NCBI GenBank assembly: GCA_002312935.1 | Contig: DCAT01000059.1 | Location: 1 to 64,000 of the forward strand | Direction: 5' to 3' | Source of the DNA: Oceanospirillaceae bacterium UBA1126 | Lineage (GTDB): Bacteria; Pseudomonadota; Gammaproteobacteria; Pseudomonadales; Balneatricaceae | DNA length: 64,000 bases | Part shown: one piece after another, positions 41,732 through 51,070 of the stretch | Numbering within the stretch: position 1 is the stretch's first letter | How the letters are laid out: each line of letters starts with the position of its first letter | Notes under the pieces: model-generated | What the model saw: only the letters and a program-made list of their open reading frames with translations | The model's database searches: none | Told to the model about the DNA's origin: nothing | Program-made: the position numbers and the translations under genes

Positions 41732-41743
41732 AGGAAATAGACA

Positions 41744-44005
41744 ATGTTAGACAACGATTTAGAACGAAGCTTAAGTGAAGCCTATAAACATGCAAGTTGG
41801 AAGCGGCACGAGTTTATGACCGTAGAACATTTACTGCTGTCACTGCTTAACAATCCATCCAGTGCAGAAGTACTGCAAGTGTGTGGAGTGGCACTTGATG
41901 ACTTGCGAACACCTTTAGAAAAGTTCATTAACGAAACTACGCCTTCGGTAGATGAGTCTCACGGTAATTATGAAGTACAGCCAACCCTTGGTTTTCAAAG
42001 GGTGTTGCAGCGGGCCGTATTTCATGTGCAATCTTCGGGTAAAGGAGAGGTGTCTGGCGCTAATGTTCTGGTTGCTATTTTTAGTGAAACTGAAAGCCAG
42101 TCAGTCTATTTACTCGATTTATTAGACGTTGAGAGGGTAGATATTGTTAATTATTTATCCCATGGAGTAAGCAGAACAGAAATGGAAGGTTCTGAAAAGG
42201 CGGTCGAAGGTGAAAGTGAAGAAGCAAGTCACTTAGTTAAATACACCACTGATTTGAACGCTGAAGCTAGGAACGGAAATATTGATCCCTTAATAGGCCG
42301 TGGCAAAGAGTTAGAGCGTTTGGTTCAAGTATTATCTCGGCGACGAAAAAATAACCCACTATTGGTGGGCGATGCAGGCGTTGGTAAAACAGCCATTGCT
42401 GAAGGTCTAGCCTATCAAATTGAACAAGGTAATGTGCCCCAGGTGATTGCATCATCCACCGTCTATTCGCTAGATATGGGCTCATTGTTAGCCGGCACAA
42501 AGTACCGTGGTGATTTTGAAAAGCGGTTAAAAGGCCTTTTAGCTGATATTGAAAAAACTCCTAATGCAATCCTGTTTATTGATGAAATCCATACTATCAT
42601 TGGTGCAGGTGCAGCATCAGGCGGTTCTATGGATGCATCCAACTTATTAAAGCCAGTGCTAAGCTCAGGTAAGTTGCGTTGTATTGGCTCAACCACGTTT
42701 ACAGAATTTCGTGGTATATTCGAAAAAGACCACGCTTTAGCCCGTCGATTCCAAAAAATAGATGTGGATGAGCCTAACATTGCTGATACTCAAGCTATTT
42801 TGCGTGGTTTAATTTCCCGCTATGAAAGTCACCACCAACTTGAGTATACGCCCGCTGCCATAGATGCCGCAGCAGAACTTGCAGATCGCTACATTACGGA
42901 TAAGAAGATGCCTGATAAGGCGATCGATGTGATTGATGAGGCAGGGGCATATCAGCAGCTATTTGCACCTTCAGATCGTAAGTCGTTTATTGATGTTCCT
43001 GAAATTGAGGCTGTGGTGGCGAAAATAGCCCGCATACCACCTAAAAGCATTTCTGCAACAGATCGAGATCAGCTACATTCCCTTGAACAAAATCTAAAGA
43101 GAGTAGTCTTTGGTCAAGATAAAGCCATTGATACCTTGGCTAACGCCATTAAACTTTCAAGGGCAGGGCTTAATTCAGCTCATAAGCCTGTGGGTAGTTT
43201 CTTGTTTTCTGGCCCTACAGGGGTTGGTAAAACTGAAGTGACTCAACAATTAGCACGCGTTATGGGCATTGAACTTGTGCGGTTTGATATGTCGGAATAC
43301 ATGGAACGTCACACAGTGTCTCGCTTAATAGGTGCTCCACCAGGTTATGTTGGCTTTGATCAAGGTGGTTTACTCACAGAAGCCGTAACGCAAACTCCTC
43401 ACTGTGTGTTGTTGTTGGATGAGGTTGAAAAAGCTCACCCAGAAGTGTTTAATATTTTGCTTCAAGTGATGGATAACGGCACCTTGACAGATAACAATGG
43501 CCGCAAAACAGACTTCCGTAACGTTATTTTAGTGATGACAACAAATGCGGGCGCAGAACAAATGAGTCGCAGCTCCATTGGCTTCACTAAACAAGACCAT
43601 AGTTCTGATGGAATGGGCGCAATTAAGCGCTTATTTAGCCCAGAGTTCCGAAATCGCTTGGATGATATTATTCAATTCAATGCGCTATCCAAAGATGTGA
43701 TTCTTGACGTGGTAGACAAATTCTTAGTTGAGTTACAAGTTCAACTTGAAGATAAAAAAGTTCACCTGCAAGTCAGTGACGCTGTCCGCGCATGGCTTGG
43801 CGAAAAAGGTTATGACAGGGATATGGGTGCACGACCCATGGCGCGACTTATCCAACAAGAGCTGAAGAAGCCTATGGCAGAAATACTTTTGTTTGGAGAT
43901 TTAGCGGCTGATGGAGGCAAGTTGTTAGTGGACTTAAAGGATGACAAGATTAAGTTAACCAGTAAGCCCAGTAAACGCTCGGTCAAACTTCTAGACCCTG
44001 CGTAA
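41744..44005 (+). CDS. clpA: ATP-dependent Clp protease ATP-binding subunit ClpA
   Basis: ClpA is the AAA+ unfoldase that feeds ClpP, with ClpS choosing N-degron substrates. The 753-residue protein (E. coli 758) has the N-terminal Clp repeat domain (about 1-145, with the family opening MLDNDLERSLSEAY), the first AAA module with Walker A GDAGVGKTA at about 210 and FIDEIHTIIGAG, and the second with Walker A GPTGVGKTE at about 490 and LLLDEVEKAHPEV, plus the C-terminal D2 small domain. It lacks the ClpB-type middle coiled coil. It lies in the clpS-clpA order typical of the group and ends at a strong hairpin. Confidence 0.97.
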   Translation: MLDNDLERSLSEAYKHASWKRHEFMTVEHLLLSLLNNPSSAEVLQVCGVALDDLRTPLEKFINETTPSVDESHGNYEVQPTLGFQRVLQRAVFHVQSSGKGEVSGANVLVAIFSETESQSVYLLDLLDVERVDIVNYLSHGVSRTEMEGSEKAVEGESEEASHLVKYTTDLNAEARNGNIDPLIGRGKELERLVQVLSRRRKNNPLLVGDAGVGKTAIAEGLAYQIEQGNVPQVIASSTVYSLDMGSLLAGTKYRGDFEKRLKGLLADIEKTPNAILFIDEIHTIIGAGAASGGSMDASNLLKPVLSSGKLRCIGSTTFTEFRGIFEKDHALARRFQKIDVDEPNIADTQAILRGLISRYESHHQLEYTPAAIDAAAELADRYITDKKMPDKAIDVIDEAGAYQQLFAPSDRKSFIDVPEIEAVVAKIARIPPKSISATDRDQLHSLEQNLKRVVFGQDKAIDTLANAIKLSRAGLNSAHKPVGSFLFSGPTGVGKTEVTQQLARVMGIELVRFDMSEYMERHTVSRLIGAPPGYVGFDQGGLLTEAVTQTPHCVLLLDEVEKAHPEVFNILLQVMDNGTLTDNNGRKTDFRNVILVMTTNAGAEQMSRSSIGFTKQDHSSDGMGAIKRLFSPEFRNRLDDIIQFNALSKDVILDVVDKFLVELQVQLEDKKVHLQVSDAVRAWLGEKGYDRDMGARPMARLIQQELKKPMAEILLFGDLAADGGKLLVDLKDDKIKLTSKPSKRSVKLLDPA

Positions 44006-44013
44006 GTGCAGAT

Positions 44014-44061
44014 GCTTGCTTTGGACGCTACTTTTGTAGCCGCCCTAAGCAAGCTTGTTTT
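44014..44061 (+). terminator. Hairpin terminator after clpA
   Basis: GCTTGCTT (44014-44021) pairs with AAGCAAGC (44047-44054), and inside it GCTAC/GTAGC closes a TTTT loop. TTGTTTT follows. The compound stem begins nine bases after the clpA stop and should end the clpSA transcript. Confidence 0.7.
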
Positions 44062-44174
44062 CCCTGTGTCTATTACATTCTTTGAGCCCTCTCAAGTTAA
44101 GTAAACACGTCTAAACTAATGTTGGTCGCATTATTTGTAGCAACATTGCTTATAATTTGGGGTTTACATTGGTT

Positions 44175-45455
44175 ATGTCTGAAAACAGAATTGATACACA
44201 AAGACCTGATGCACCCTTTTTTTCAGCTTATGGAACCTATTCCGTGGGTGTCAAAACCCTAACTCTAATACACAAACATCAAATTGACCTCCTTCATATT
44301 AATGGCAGTAAAGCTAATACTAATGATTGGCCTCGCTATGATCGTCCTTTAGTCACAGAGGTGTGGTACCCAGCTTTAGCTAACTCTCAAGGAGAAAAAG
44401 GTTTAAATGTTGTTATAAGAGATGGTAAAACCAGAGTAATTCTTAAGGGTAGGGCCATTCGTGATGCAAGCCCTATAGCTTCTGGCCAATCTTATCCCCT
44501 AGTTATTATTAGCCACGGCTACCCTGGCAATCGATTTTTGATGTCACACCTTGCCGAGAATCTGGCATCCAAGGGTTACGTAGTGATTGCTCTGGACCAC
44601 GCAGATTCAACCTATGCTGATGCTGCTGGATTAGCTTCAACACTTTATAATCGAAGATTTGATCAACTATTTGCCATGGATGAAGCGCAGCGACTTAACA
44701 CCCTCAAAAATCAGTTTTTATATGGTCTAGTTGATACGAGTCAAACAGGAATAATTGGTTATTCGATGGGCGCCTATGGCGCAGTCGTTACAGCAGGTGG
44801 TGGTCTTACCCAGTCATCTGTGGACTCATCATGGGCAACTCCCTCTGGCCTTATTGAAGCTCATAAAAGCGGTTCAAAGAACCATCTAAACCTTATAGAT
44901 AATCGAGTGAAGACTGTGATTGCTATTGCGCCATGGGGTATGAACCATGGTTTTTGGGATGAGCAAGGCCTGCAAACAATTACTATTCCAATGTTGTTTG
45001 TTGCAGGGTCTGGTGATGATATATCTGGCTACGAAAATGGAACCAGAGCAATTTGGCAAGCAGCCTCAAATACCGACAGGTCGCTACTAACGTTTGATGA
45101 CGCCGGTCACAATGCGGCCGCACCATACCCGGCACCCATCGAAGGGCGTGCGTTTGATAAAGATATTGGATTTGCGCCTTATGAGCATTATGCAGATGCA
45201 CTCTGGAATACGTCTAAGATGAATAATGTGCTGCAACACTTTGCCTCTGTATGGATGGCAAAACATCTTAAGTCTGACAAAAGTATGGCGCCTTATTTAA
45301 ATCTTTTACCCTTAGGCAATGAAGGGGTTTGGTCCAAAGGGGAAGATGAGAGTCCAAAAGTAGATCACACTTATTGGCGGGGGTTTAAGCAGTTCTCTGC
45401 AAAAGGCTTACGATTCGAAACTCTCAGCCGCAAAAACCAAAAAACAACTGACTGA
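44175..45455 (+). CDS. Alpha/beta hydrolase, dienelactone hydrolase/PAF-acetylhydrolase type
   Basis: A 426-residue alpha/beta hydrolase with no signal peptide. The early EVWYPA strand, VIISHGYPGNRFLMSHLAE oxyanion region, VVIALDHADS, the nucleophile elbow GYSMGAYGA (serine near residue 197) and the histidine in FDDAGHNAA are all present, so it should be active. I use ATG 44175; a TTG at 44157 is in frame. The family acts on carboxylic or phospholipid esters; substrate is unknown. It is the one gene between clpA and infA that does not belong to the N-degron/translation set, is flanked by terminators on both sides, and looks like an insertion into a conserved block. Confidence 0.78.
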   Translation: MSENRIDTQRPDAPFFSAYGTYSVGVKTLTLIHKHQIDLLHINGSKANTNDWPRYDRPLVTEVWYPALANSQGEKGLNVVIRDGKTRVILKGRAIRDASPIASGQSYPLVIISHGYPGNRFLMSHLAENLASKGYVVIALDHADSTYADAAGLASTLYNRRFDQLFAMDEAQRLNTLKNQFLYGLVDTSQTGIIGYSMGAYGAVVTAGGGLTQSSVDSSWATPSGLIEAHKSGSKNHLNLIDNRVKTVIAIAPWGMNHGFWDEQGLQTITIPMLFVAGSGDDISGYENGTRAIWQAASNTDRSLLTFDDAGHNAAAPYPAPIEGRAFDKDIGFAPYEHYADALWNTSKMNNVLQHFASVWMAKHLKSDKSMAPYLNLLPLGNEGVWSKGEDESPKVDHTYWRGFKQFSAKGLRFETLSRKNQKTTD

Positions 45456-45459
45456 AACA

Positions 45460-45488
45460 AAAAAAGAGCACTAAATGCGCTCTTTTTT
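45460..45488 (+). terminator. Rho-independent terminator of the hydrolase gene
   Basis: AAAAAGAGC (45461-45468 region) and GCTCTTTTTT (45479-45488) form the stem around the loop ACTAAATGC, with A- and T-runs at its foot. The A/T flanks could also let it serve the convergent infA gene. Confidence 0.75.
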
Positions 45489-45545
45489 ATTTATAGCAGA
45501 AGGTCAAGGGTCTGAGGCGTTAAACGCATCCTACAGCCAGCAAGA

Positions 45546-45764
45546 TTAACGGGCGCGGTAGGTGATACGGCCTTTAGTTAAATCGTATGGCGTAAGCTCT
45601 ACTTTAACTTTGTCACCCGTTAAAATTCGAATGTAGTGTTTGCGCATTTTCCCGGAGATATGTGCAATAACCACGTGGCCATTTTCCAATTCTACGCGAA
45701 ACATGGTGTTTGGTAAGGTATCAATAATGGTACCTTCCATTTCAATCTGGTCTTCTTTAGCCAT
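45546..45764 (-). CDS. infA: Translation initiation factor IF-1
   Basis: IF-1 binds the ribosomal A site during initiation. From ATG 45764, five bases after GAGG, it has exactly 72 residues, the universal length, and starts [19 protein letters not shown]. The S1/OB-fold strands [20 protein letters not shown] and [20 protein letters not shown] are clear. An in-frame opening upstream adds unrelated residues. It lies between clpA and bpt as in Pseudomonas and E. coli relatives, but here it is separated from clpA by the hydrolase gene. Confidence 0.98.
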   Translation of the reverse strand: MAKEDQIEMEGTIIDTLPNTMFRVELENGHVVIAHISGKMRKHYIRILTGDKVKVELTPYDLTKGRITYRAR

Positions 45765-45861
45765 TAAAGCCTCAAGGGTTGTTACAGAATTTATCATATT
45801 TACATTGCGCGACATTATGCCGTACTGATGTACAAAAAGCGAGTAAAACACCTATATAAGC

Positions 45862-46560
45862 CTAGGGTACTATTAGCTGCTGCCAAATTAAGTCGTCAAA
45901 CACTTGCAAAGGCTGATATTCAGCCTTATAGGCCATTTTTTGACAGTCTTTTACCCAATAACCGAGGTAAACAAACTCCATCCCCTTAGACTGAGCCCAG
46001 TGAATCTGCCAAAGTACAGCAAGCCGGCCTAAGCTTCTTGCTTCATAAGCAGGATCAAAGAAAGTGTAAATAGCTGACACTCCTTTAGGTAGTATATCAA
46101 CCACAGCAACCGCTAATAATTTTTGTTCTAATCTAAAACTTACAAACCATGTATTACTCGACGGGGGTGAATGACACAAGAAGTCTTTAAATTGCTCTAG
46201 GGATGGCGGGTACATATCACCATCACTGTGCCGCTGGTTAATATAGTTGGCATACAAGCTGTAGATTTCTTCGGACGAAGAAGGCAATTCAAAACTAACG
46301 TGCAGGTCTTTATTGCGGTTAAGCACGCGTTTTTGGCTTTTACTAACCTTAAAACCTGCAAGAGGAACACGAACAGACTTACATTCACCGCAGCCTTCGC
46401 ACCAAGGCCGGTATATATGTTCACCACTGCGCCTAAAGCCCATGTCAGTAAGTTGCATATAAATTGATTCGTCCAAGGTCTGGTCTGGGCTTAAGAAAAT
46501 TGACCTCGCTTGGCGATTATCTAAATAACTGCAGCTGTGCTCAGGTGTTGGGTAAAACAC
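45862..46560 (-). CDS. bpt: Aspartate/glutamate leucyltransferase (Bpt)
   Basis: Bpt transfers leucine from Leu-tRNA to proteins with N-terminal Asp or Glu, creating N-degrons for ClpS. The 232-residue ATE-like protein shows the N-terminal cysteine region HSCSYLDNRQARS, then CEGCGECKSVRVPL with its cysteine cluster, HSDGDMYP, and a GNAT-like C-terminal part with LGYWVKDCQKMAYKAEYQP. It starts with GTG and no strong ribosome binding site is visible. aat lies 70 bases upstream on the same strand. Older names are ate and R-transferase homologue. Confidence 0.94.
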   Translation of the reverse strand: MFYPTPEHSCSYLDNRQARSIFLSPDQTLDESIYMQLTDMGFRRSGEHIYRPWCEGCGECKSVRVPLAGFKVSKSQKRVLNRNKDLHVSFELPSSSEEIYSLYANYINQRHSDGDMYPPSLEQFKDFLCHSPPSSNTWFVSFRLEQKLLAVAVVDILPKGVSAIYTFFDPAYEARSLGRLAVLWQIHWAQSKGMEFVYLGYWVKDCQKMAYKAEYQPLQVFDDLIWQQLIVP

Positions 46561-46630
46561 TAATGTATTAACATCAATCGATGAAGAAATGGAAAACCAC
46601 CACTTTATTCAGGTTAGTAAAGGGCGCGCC

Positions 46631-47335
46631 TTAAGACTGTACCACCAGATCCCATAAACTATCCACTCCATAAGATAGATTTTTTTCTAGGTAGTTTTCA
46701 AATTCTGCCATCGGGATTTCTTGGGCACCAAGACTAGCTAAGTGCGGCGTATGCATTTGGCAATCTATAAGCACAAAACCCCACTGCGCTATCCGTTGAG
46801 CCAGATGAATAAACGCTATTTTAGATGCATTATCTGCTCGACTGAACATAGACTCACCAAAGAACATCCGTCCTAGGGCAACACCATACAGACCGCCTAC
46901 TAACTCACCGCCATGCCATACTTCAACGCTATGGGCGTATCCTCTGCGATACAATTGCGTATAAGCATGTTGCATGTCCTGTGTAATCCAGCTTTCTGCC
47001 GAGGTTTGATCCGCTCTTGGGGTAGAGCCACAAGCTTTCACTACGCGCTCAAATGCATGATCAAAAGTGACTATAAATGATGTCTTGCGGATAACTTTAG
47101 CCATGCTTTTAGAGATATGAATTTGGTGTGGATTGATGACCATCCTAGGACTTGGGGCCCACCAAAGGATAGGATCGTGATCAGAAAACCAAGGGAAAAT
47201 ACCACATTGGTAGGCATGTAACAGCCTTGATACAGATAAGTCACCACCAACAGCTAACAACCCTTGAGGGTCATCAAGGGCTTCTGAAACTGGTGGAAAC
47301 CAATAATCATCGTCATCTAGTTGATAAACAGGCAT
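46631..47335 (-). CDS. aat: Leucyl/phenylalanyl-tRNA--protein transferase Aat
   Basis: Aat adds Leu or Phe to proteins with N-terminal Arg or Lys, marking them for ClpS-ClpAP. The 234-residue protein (E. coli 234) has DDDYWFPPVSEAL, GLLAVGGDLSVSRLLHAYQ, GIFPWFSDHDPILWWAPSPR, SVEVWHGGELVGGLYGVALG with the catalytic-site glutamate region, and FGESMFSRADNASKIA. Together with bpt, clpS and clpA this completes the bacterial N-degron route within 6 kb. It is divergent from ftsK across a 383-base gap. Confidence 0.96.
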   Translation of the reverse strand: MPVYQLDDDDYWFPPVSEALDDPQGLLAVGGDLSVSRLLHAYQCGIFPWFSDHDPILWWAPSPRMVINPHQIHISKSMAKVIRKTSFIVTFDHAFERVVKACGSTPRADQTSAESWITQDMQHAYTQLYRRGYAHSVEVWHGGELVGGLYGVALGRMFFGESMFSRADNASKIAFIHLAQRIAQWGFVLIDCQMHTPHLASLGAQEIPMAEFENYLEKNLSYGVDSLWDLVVQS

Positions 47336-47718
47336 AAGTTAATGATACATCAAGAGGTTAACTTTCAGTAAAATACCCTAGCCTAAAATATAAGATTAAA
47401 AGGCGTGCATTTTTATTAGTGTCTTAGTTAGAGAAATAACAAAAAAGTTAGTATTTGGTTATAAGATTCTGCCTTGTTCATGGTTGTTGTCATTCCATGG
47501 CGCTGCAGCCTAAAGTGACCCTAAGTATATGATGCCAAGGGCCTGTTGCAAACGGGACAACTCAACTATTTTGTTGATAAAGGCAATAAAATGCAGGTCT
47601 ACGGCCTGTTAACTCAATGGCCTGACAACTAGAACATCATTAAGCTTGGTTCAACTATCAGGATTGCGTATCATAGGCTAAGTTTGCTCAATCAAACACA
47701 CGCACAAGGAAATCGTTA
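47336..47718. other. Intergenic region between aat and ftsK
   Basis: 383 bases with no convincing gene. The longest frames are under about 30 codons. Three copies of GGCCTGwyA-like words (around 47538, 47605 and 47622) occur but are short and irregular. It should hold the promoters for aat and ftsK. In Pseudomonas a thioredoxin reductase gene (trxB) lies next to aat and ftsK; I see no remnant of it here. Confidence 0.5.
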
Positions 47719-50427
47719 GTGGCCACAATAAACCCACGCACATCGTCAAAGGTAGGCAACAAAGAAGCTTCAAGCTGGATACAGCGTTTAAGTTGGCACG
47801 GTTTCCATTTGGCACTATTGGCCTTTAGTGTTTATTTGTTAGTTGTACTTGTTACTTTTGATGCAAGTGACCCAACCTCTACTCAAGCGTTTGATGTGTC
47901 TAACATTCATAATGCTGGAGGTACTTTTGGCGCAGTATTGGCAGATTTGTTTTTTTGGGCTTTAGGTTTAATTGCTTACCTTATACCACTGTTACTCATA
48001 CAATATGAGGTCATACGTTTTATTGGTCAGTCTCGCTATACACATTATGATCCTGACAACAATGTTTGGTTTAAAATGCTCACCCTTAGCGCTTTGGTTA
48101 TAGCTGCGTGTGTTTATGCTTCCATTCACATATCTAATACCGACTTAACCTACCCACAAGGCAGTGGGGGCCTTCTGGGGTTGACTCTAGGATTACCACT
48201 TAATAAAGCCCTCGGTATGACGGGCACCAATATTTTACTCCTAACCACGTTGATACTAGCGATTAGTCACTTTTGGCAACTTCGCTGGGGCACCATCACA
48301 GAAACTATAGGTCGGCATAGCATTTACTGGTGTGAACACTTGCGTCAAAGTTTGTTTGGTGAAAAGCGCCATACCCAAGAGCTTAAAACGCCCCGCGAGG
48401 CAGCCGTAAGTCCCAGCAGTTATGGTGATCCAGCCCCTAAACTATCCTTAGGGTCAAAATTAGCTATGCCAATAACCGCAACTTGGCGCTTGATAATAAA
48501 TCTTTGGCCATTTAAACGTGCCTCCAATAAGCTTAACAAGCTCCCCCTTAAACCTGTTAAACCAGTCCACAAAAAACCAATTATTCCTGCAGCTTATGAG
48601 CAGACCTTGACCAGCCATGCAACCGACTTTAGTGTCGATGATGTTGCTGCTGCACTTGACTCAGCGCCCACCAAAAGCAAAGCTTCTGCTACAAGCCAAA
48701 CACCTACACAATCAAGTACGCCTGCCACTTCTGCAACAAGCAGTGGGCTGGAAGCTGATGCTGTTAATACGCATAGAGCCACACCTATAACGCCTGTACC
48801 GAGTGTAACTAAACCGCACGTTTCACCTGTCGCTAGCGTTAAAGAAGTTAAAATAGTGCCTTTGTCTGAAATCCATAAACAAGATACTGGTACCTCTCAA
48901 ACAGAGCAACATGGGAAAGTGACCAAACACAAGAACTTACCCCCATTAAGCTTACTTGATCCACCAAATGTTAGCCTTAATCCAACCATTACCTCAGAAG
49001 AACTGACCAACTTAAGCCAACTTTTGGAAGCCAAGCTGCTAGATTTTGGAGTCATTGCAGAGGTGGTAGAGGTAAACCCAGGGCCTGTTATTACGCGCAT
49101 TGAAATACGCCCGGCACCAGGCACAAAAGTAAGCAAAATAAGCAATTTATCGAAAGATTTAGCTCGTTCAATGGCTGTTATGAGCGTGCGTGTGGTTGAG
49201 GTCATTGCCGGAAAATCTGTCATCGGCATAGAAATTCCGAACCAACACAGAGAAATGGTGCGTATTAGTGAGGTTATTGGCAGTAAGCCTTACTTATCTT
49301 CAACTAGCCCACTCACTCTCACTTTAGGCAATGATATTGCGGGCAAACCAGTTGTAGTGGACCTCGCAAAGATGCCGCACTTATTAGTCGCTGGCACTAC
49401 AGGTTCTGGTAAGTCGGTAGGCGTTAACGCTATGATTATGAGTATATTACTAAAATCAACGCCAGACCAAGTTCGTATGCTGTTAGTTGACCCCAAAATG
49501 TTAGAGCTGTCGATTTATGATGGGATTCCGCATCTACTAGCTCCTGTAATTACTGACATGAAAGAAGCTGCTGGAGGCTTGCGCTGGTGTGTTGCCGAAA
49601 TGGAAAGACGCTATCGTTTGATGGCTTCCCAAGGCGTTCGAAATCTTGCAGGGTTTAATACCAAGATTACCGCAGGAGACCCTATTTTAGACCCCATTTG
49701 GGTGCCCGATGAAGCCAATGGTGAAAATATGGATGATAGACCCTACTTGGATCCACTGCCTTATATCGTAGTTGTAGTCGATGAGTTTGCTGACATGATA
49801 ATGGTGGTAGGCAAAAAAGTAGAGGAGCTCATTGCCAGGATCGCTCAAAAAGCCAGGGCTGCGGGCATCCATCTTATACTGGCAACGCAACGTCCCTCTG
49901 TAGATGTTATCACCGGACTAATTAAAGCCAACGTTCCCACTCGCATTGCCTTTCAAGTGAGTTCTAAAATTGATTCTCGCACCATACTTGACCAAGGTGG
50001 TGCAGAAAGTCTTCTGGGTCATGGAGATATGCTTTATCTACCGCCAGGTAAAAGTATGCCGGAACGCGTCCATGGAGCTTTTGTCAGTGATGATGAAGTT
50101 CATCGAGTCGTTGATGCTTGGAAGCAGCGGGGTGCACCTCAGTTCATCGAAGCTATCGTAGAGGGCAATTATGATCAGGAAGCTGGTTTTGGCTTGGCGT
50201 CTTCAGAAGGTGCCTTTGAAGAAGACAAGGACCGGTTATATGATGAGGCAGTAGCCTTTATTACCGAAACTCGCAGGGCTTCGATTTCTTCTGTTCAGCG
50301 GAAGTTTAAAATTGGCTATAACCGCGCAGCCCGAATGATTGAAGCCATGGAGGCTGCGGGAGTGATTACTGCACCAGCCCATAATGGTAGTAGAGAAGTC
50401 CTTGCTCCACCTCCACCTCGCGATTAA
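47719..50427 (+). CDS. ftsK: DNA translocase FtsK
   Basis: FtsK anchors at the septum, pumps DNA and activates XerCD at dif during division. The 902-residue protein is shorter than E. coli FtsK (1329) because of a short linker, as in Pseudomonas. It has four membrane segments in residues 25-190, a Pro/Ser/Thr-rich linker of about 270-400, the alpha/beta motor with Walker [14 protein letters not shown] (about 558) and Walker [11 protein letters not shown] (about 688), and a C-terminal winged-helix gamma domain (about 840-895, [21 protein letters not shown]) that reads KOPS sites. The start is GTG with AAGGA eight bases upstream. Confidence 0.97.
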   Translation: MATINPRTSSKVGNKEASSWIQRLSWHGFHLALLAFSVYLLVVLVTFDASDPTSTQAFDVSNIHNAGGTFGAVLADLFFWALGLIAYLIPLLLIQYEVIRFIGQSRYTHYDPDNNVWFKMLTLSALVIAACVYASIHISNTDLTYPQGSGGLLGLTLGLPLNKALGMTGTNILLLTTLILAISHFWQLRWGTITETIGRHSIYWCEHLRQSLFGEKRHTQELKTPREAAVSPSSYGDPAPKLSLGSKLAMPITATWRLIINLWPFKRASNKLNKLPLKPVKPVHKKPIIPAAYEQTLTSHATDFSVDDVAAALDSAPTKSKASATSQTPTQSSTPATSATSSGLEADAVNTHRATPITPVPSVTKPHVSPVASVKEVKIVPLSEIHKQDTGTSQTEQHGKVTKHKNLPPLSLLDPPNVSLNPTITSEELTNLSQLLEAKLLDFGVIAEVVEVNPGPVITRIEIRPAPGTKVSKISNLSKDLARSMAVMSVRVVEVIAGKSVIGIEIPNQHREMVRISEVIGSKPYLSSTSPLTLTLGNDIAGKPVVVDLAKMPHLLVAGTTGSGKSVGVNAMIMSILLKSTPDQVRMLLVDPKMLELSIYDGIPHLLAPVITDMKEAAGGLRWCVAEMERRYRLMASQGVRNLAGFNTKITAGDPILDPIWVPDEANGENMDDRPYLDPLPYIVVVVDEFADMIMVVGKKVEELIARIAQKARAAGIHLILATQRPSVDVITGLIKANVPTRIAFQVSSKIDSRTILDQGGAESLLGHGDMLYLPPGKSMPERVHGAFVSDDEVHRVVDAWKQRGAPQFIEAIVEGNYDQEAGFGLASSEGAFEEDKDRLYDEAVAFITETRRASISSVQRKFKIGYNRAARMIEAMEAAGVITAPAHNGSREVLAPPPPRD

Positions 50428-50446
50428 TTATATAGAAGGATGTATC

Positions 50447-51070
50447 ATGCGTTTAGCCATATTTCTGCTTAGTATCACCATAGCTAGTGCAAGCCTGGCG
50501 CAGACCGCCGCTCAATCCCTAGGCCAGCAGTTGGGCCGCCAGACAAACATTGAAGCAGACTTTGTGCAGTATGTTTTGGATGCCAGTGGCAGTCGCTTAC
50601 AAGAAACCCGTGGCCATATGGTATTAGCTCACCCCAATCAGTTTTGGTGGCAGACGGCAGATCCATTTGCACAACTGCTAGTCAGCAATGGAAAGCGACT
50701 GTGGATTTATGATAAAGACCTAGAGCAGGTCACTGTGCAAACCCTAGATCAACGCACCACGAGCACCCCAGCATTGTTACTCAGTGGCAATGGCACAGAC
50801 ATAGGGGCCGAGTTTAATGTTGTAATGAAACGTGGGGACAATGGTTTAGTGTTCTACCGACTTACGCCTAAGGATCCTGAAAGCCTTTATCAAACCCTGA
50901 GGCTCAACTTCAAAAACAACCAATTACTCGAAATGCAGTTAGAAGACGCAATGCACCAAAAAACGAGCCTTACTTTTAGTAATATGGTGTTTAACCCTCT
51001 AATTAAAGATGATTTATTTAATTTTGTAATTCCTGAAAATATTGATGTGTTAGAGATGGACCAGTTTTGA
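50447..51070 (+). CDS. lolA: Outer membrane lipoprotein carrier protein LolA
   Basis: LolA carries lipoproteins across the periplasm from LolCDE to LolB. ATG 50447, with GAAGGA six bases upstream, gives 207 residues (E. coli 203) and a clear signal peptide, MRLAIFLLSITIASASLAQ. The mature part shows IEADFVQYVLDASGSRLQETRG, FWWQTADPFAQLLVSNGKRLWIYD in part and the C-terminal FNFVIPENIDVLEMD. It ends within the start of rarA, matching the ftsK-lolA-rarA order of other gammaproteobacteria. Confidence 0.95.
   Translation: MRLAIFLLSITIASASLAQTAAQSLGQQLGRQTNIEADFVQYVLDASGSRLQETRGHMVLAHPNQFWWQTADPFAQLLVSNGKRLWIYDKDLEQVTVQTLDQRTTSTPALLLSGNGTDIGAEFNVVMKRGDNGLVFYRLTPKDPESLYQTLRLNFKNNQLLEMQLEDAMHQKTSLTFSNMVFNPLIKDDLFNFVIPENIDVLEMDQF

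Noticed and set aside
47336..47718. Small RNA or relic trxB gene between aat and ftsK
   Set aside because: No thioredoxin reductase motif in any frame and no convincing promoter-hairpin pair; the repeated GGCCTG words are too short to support a structure.
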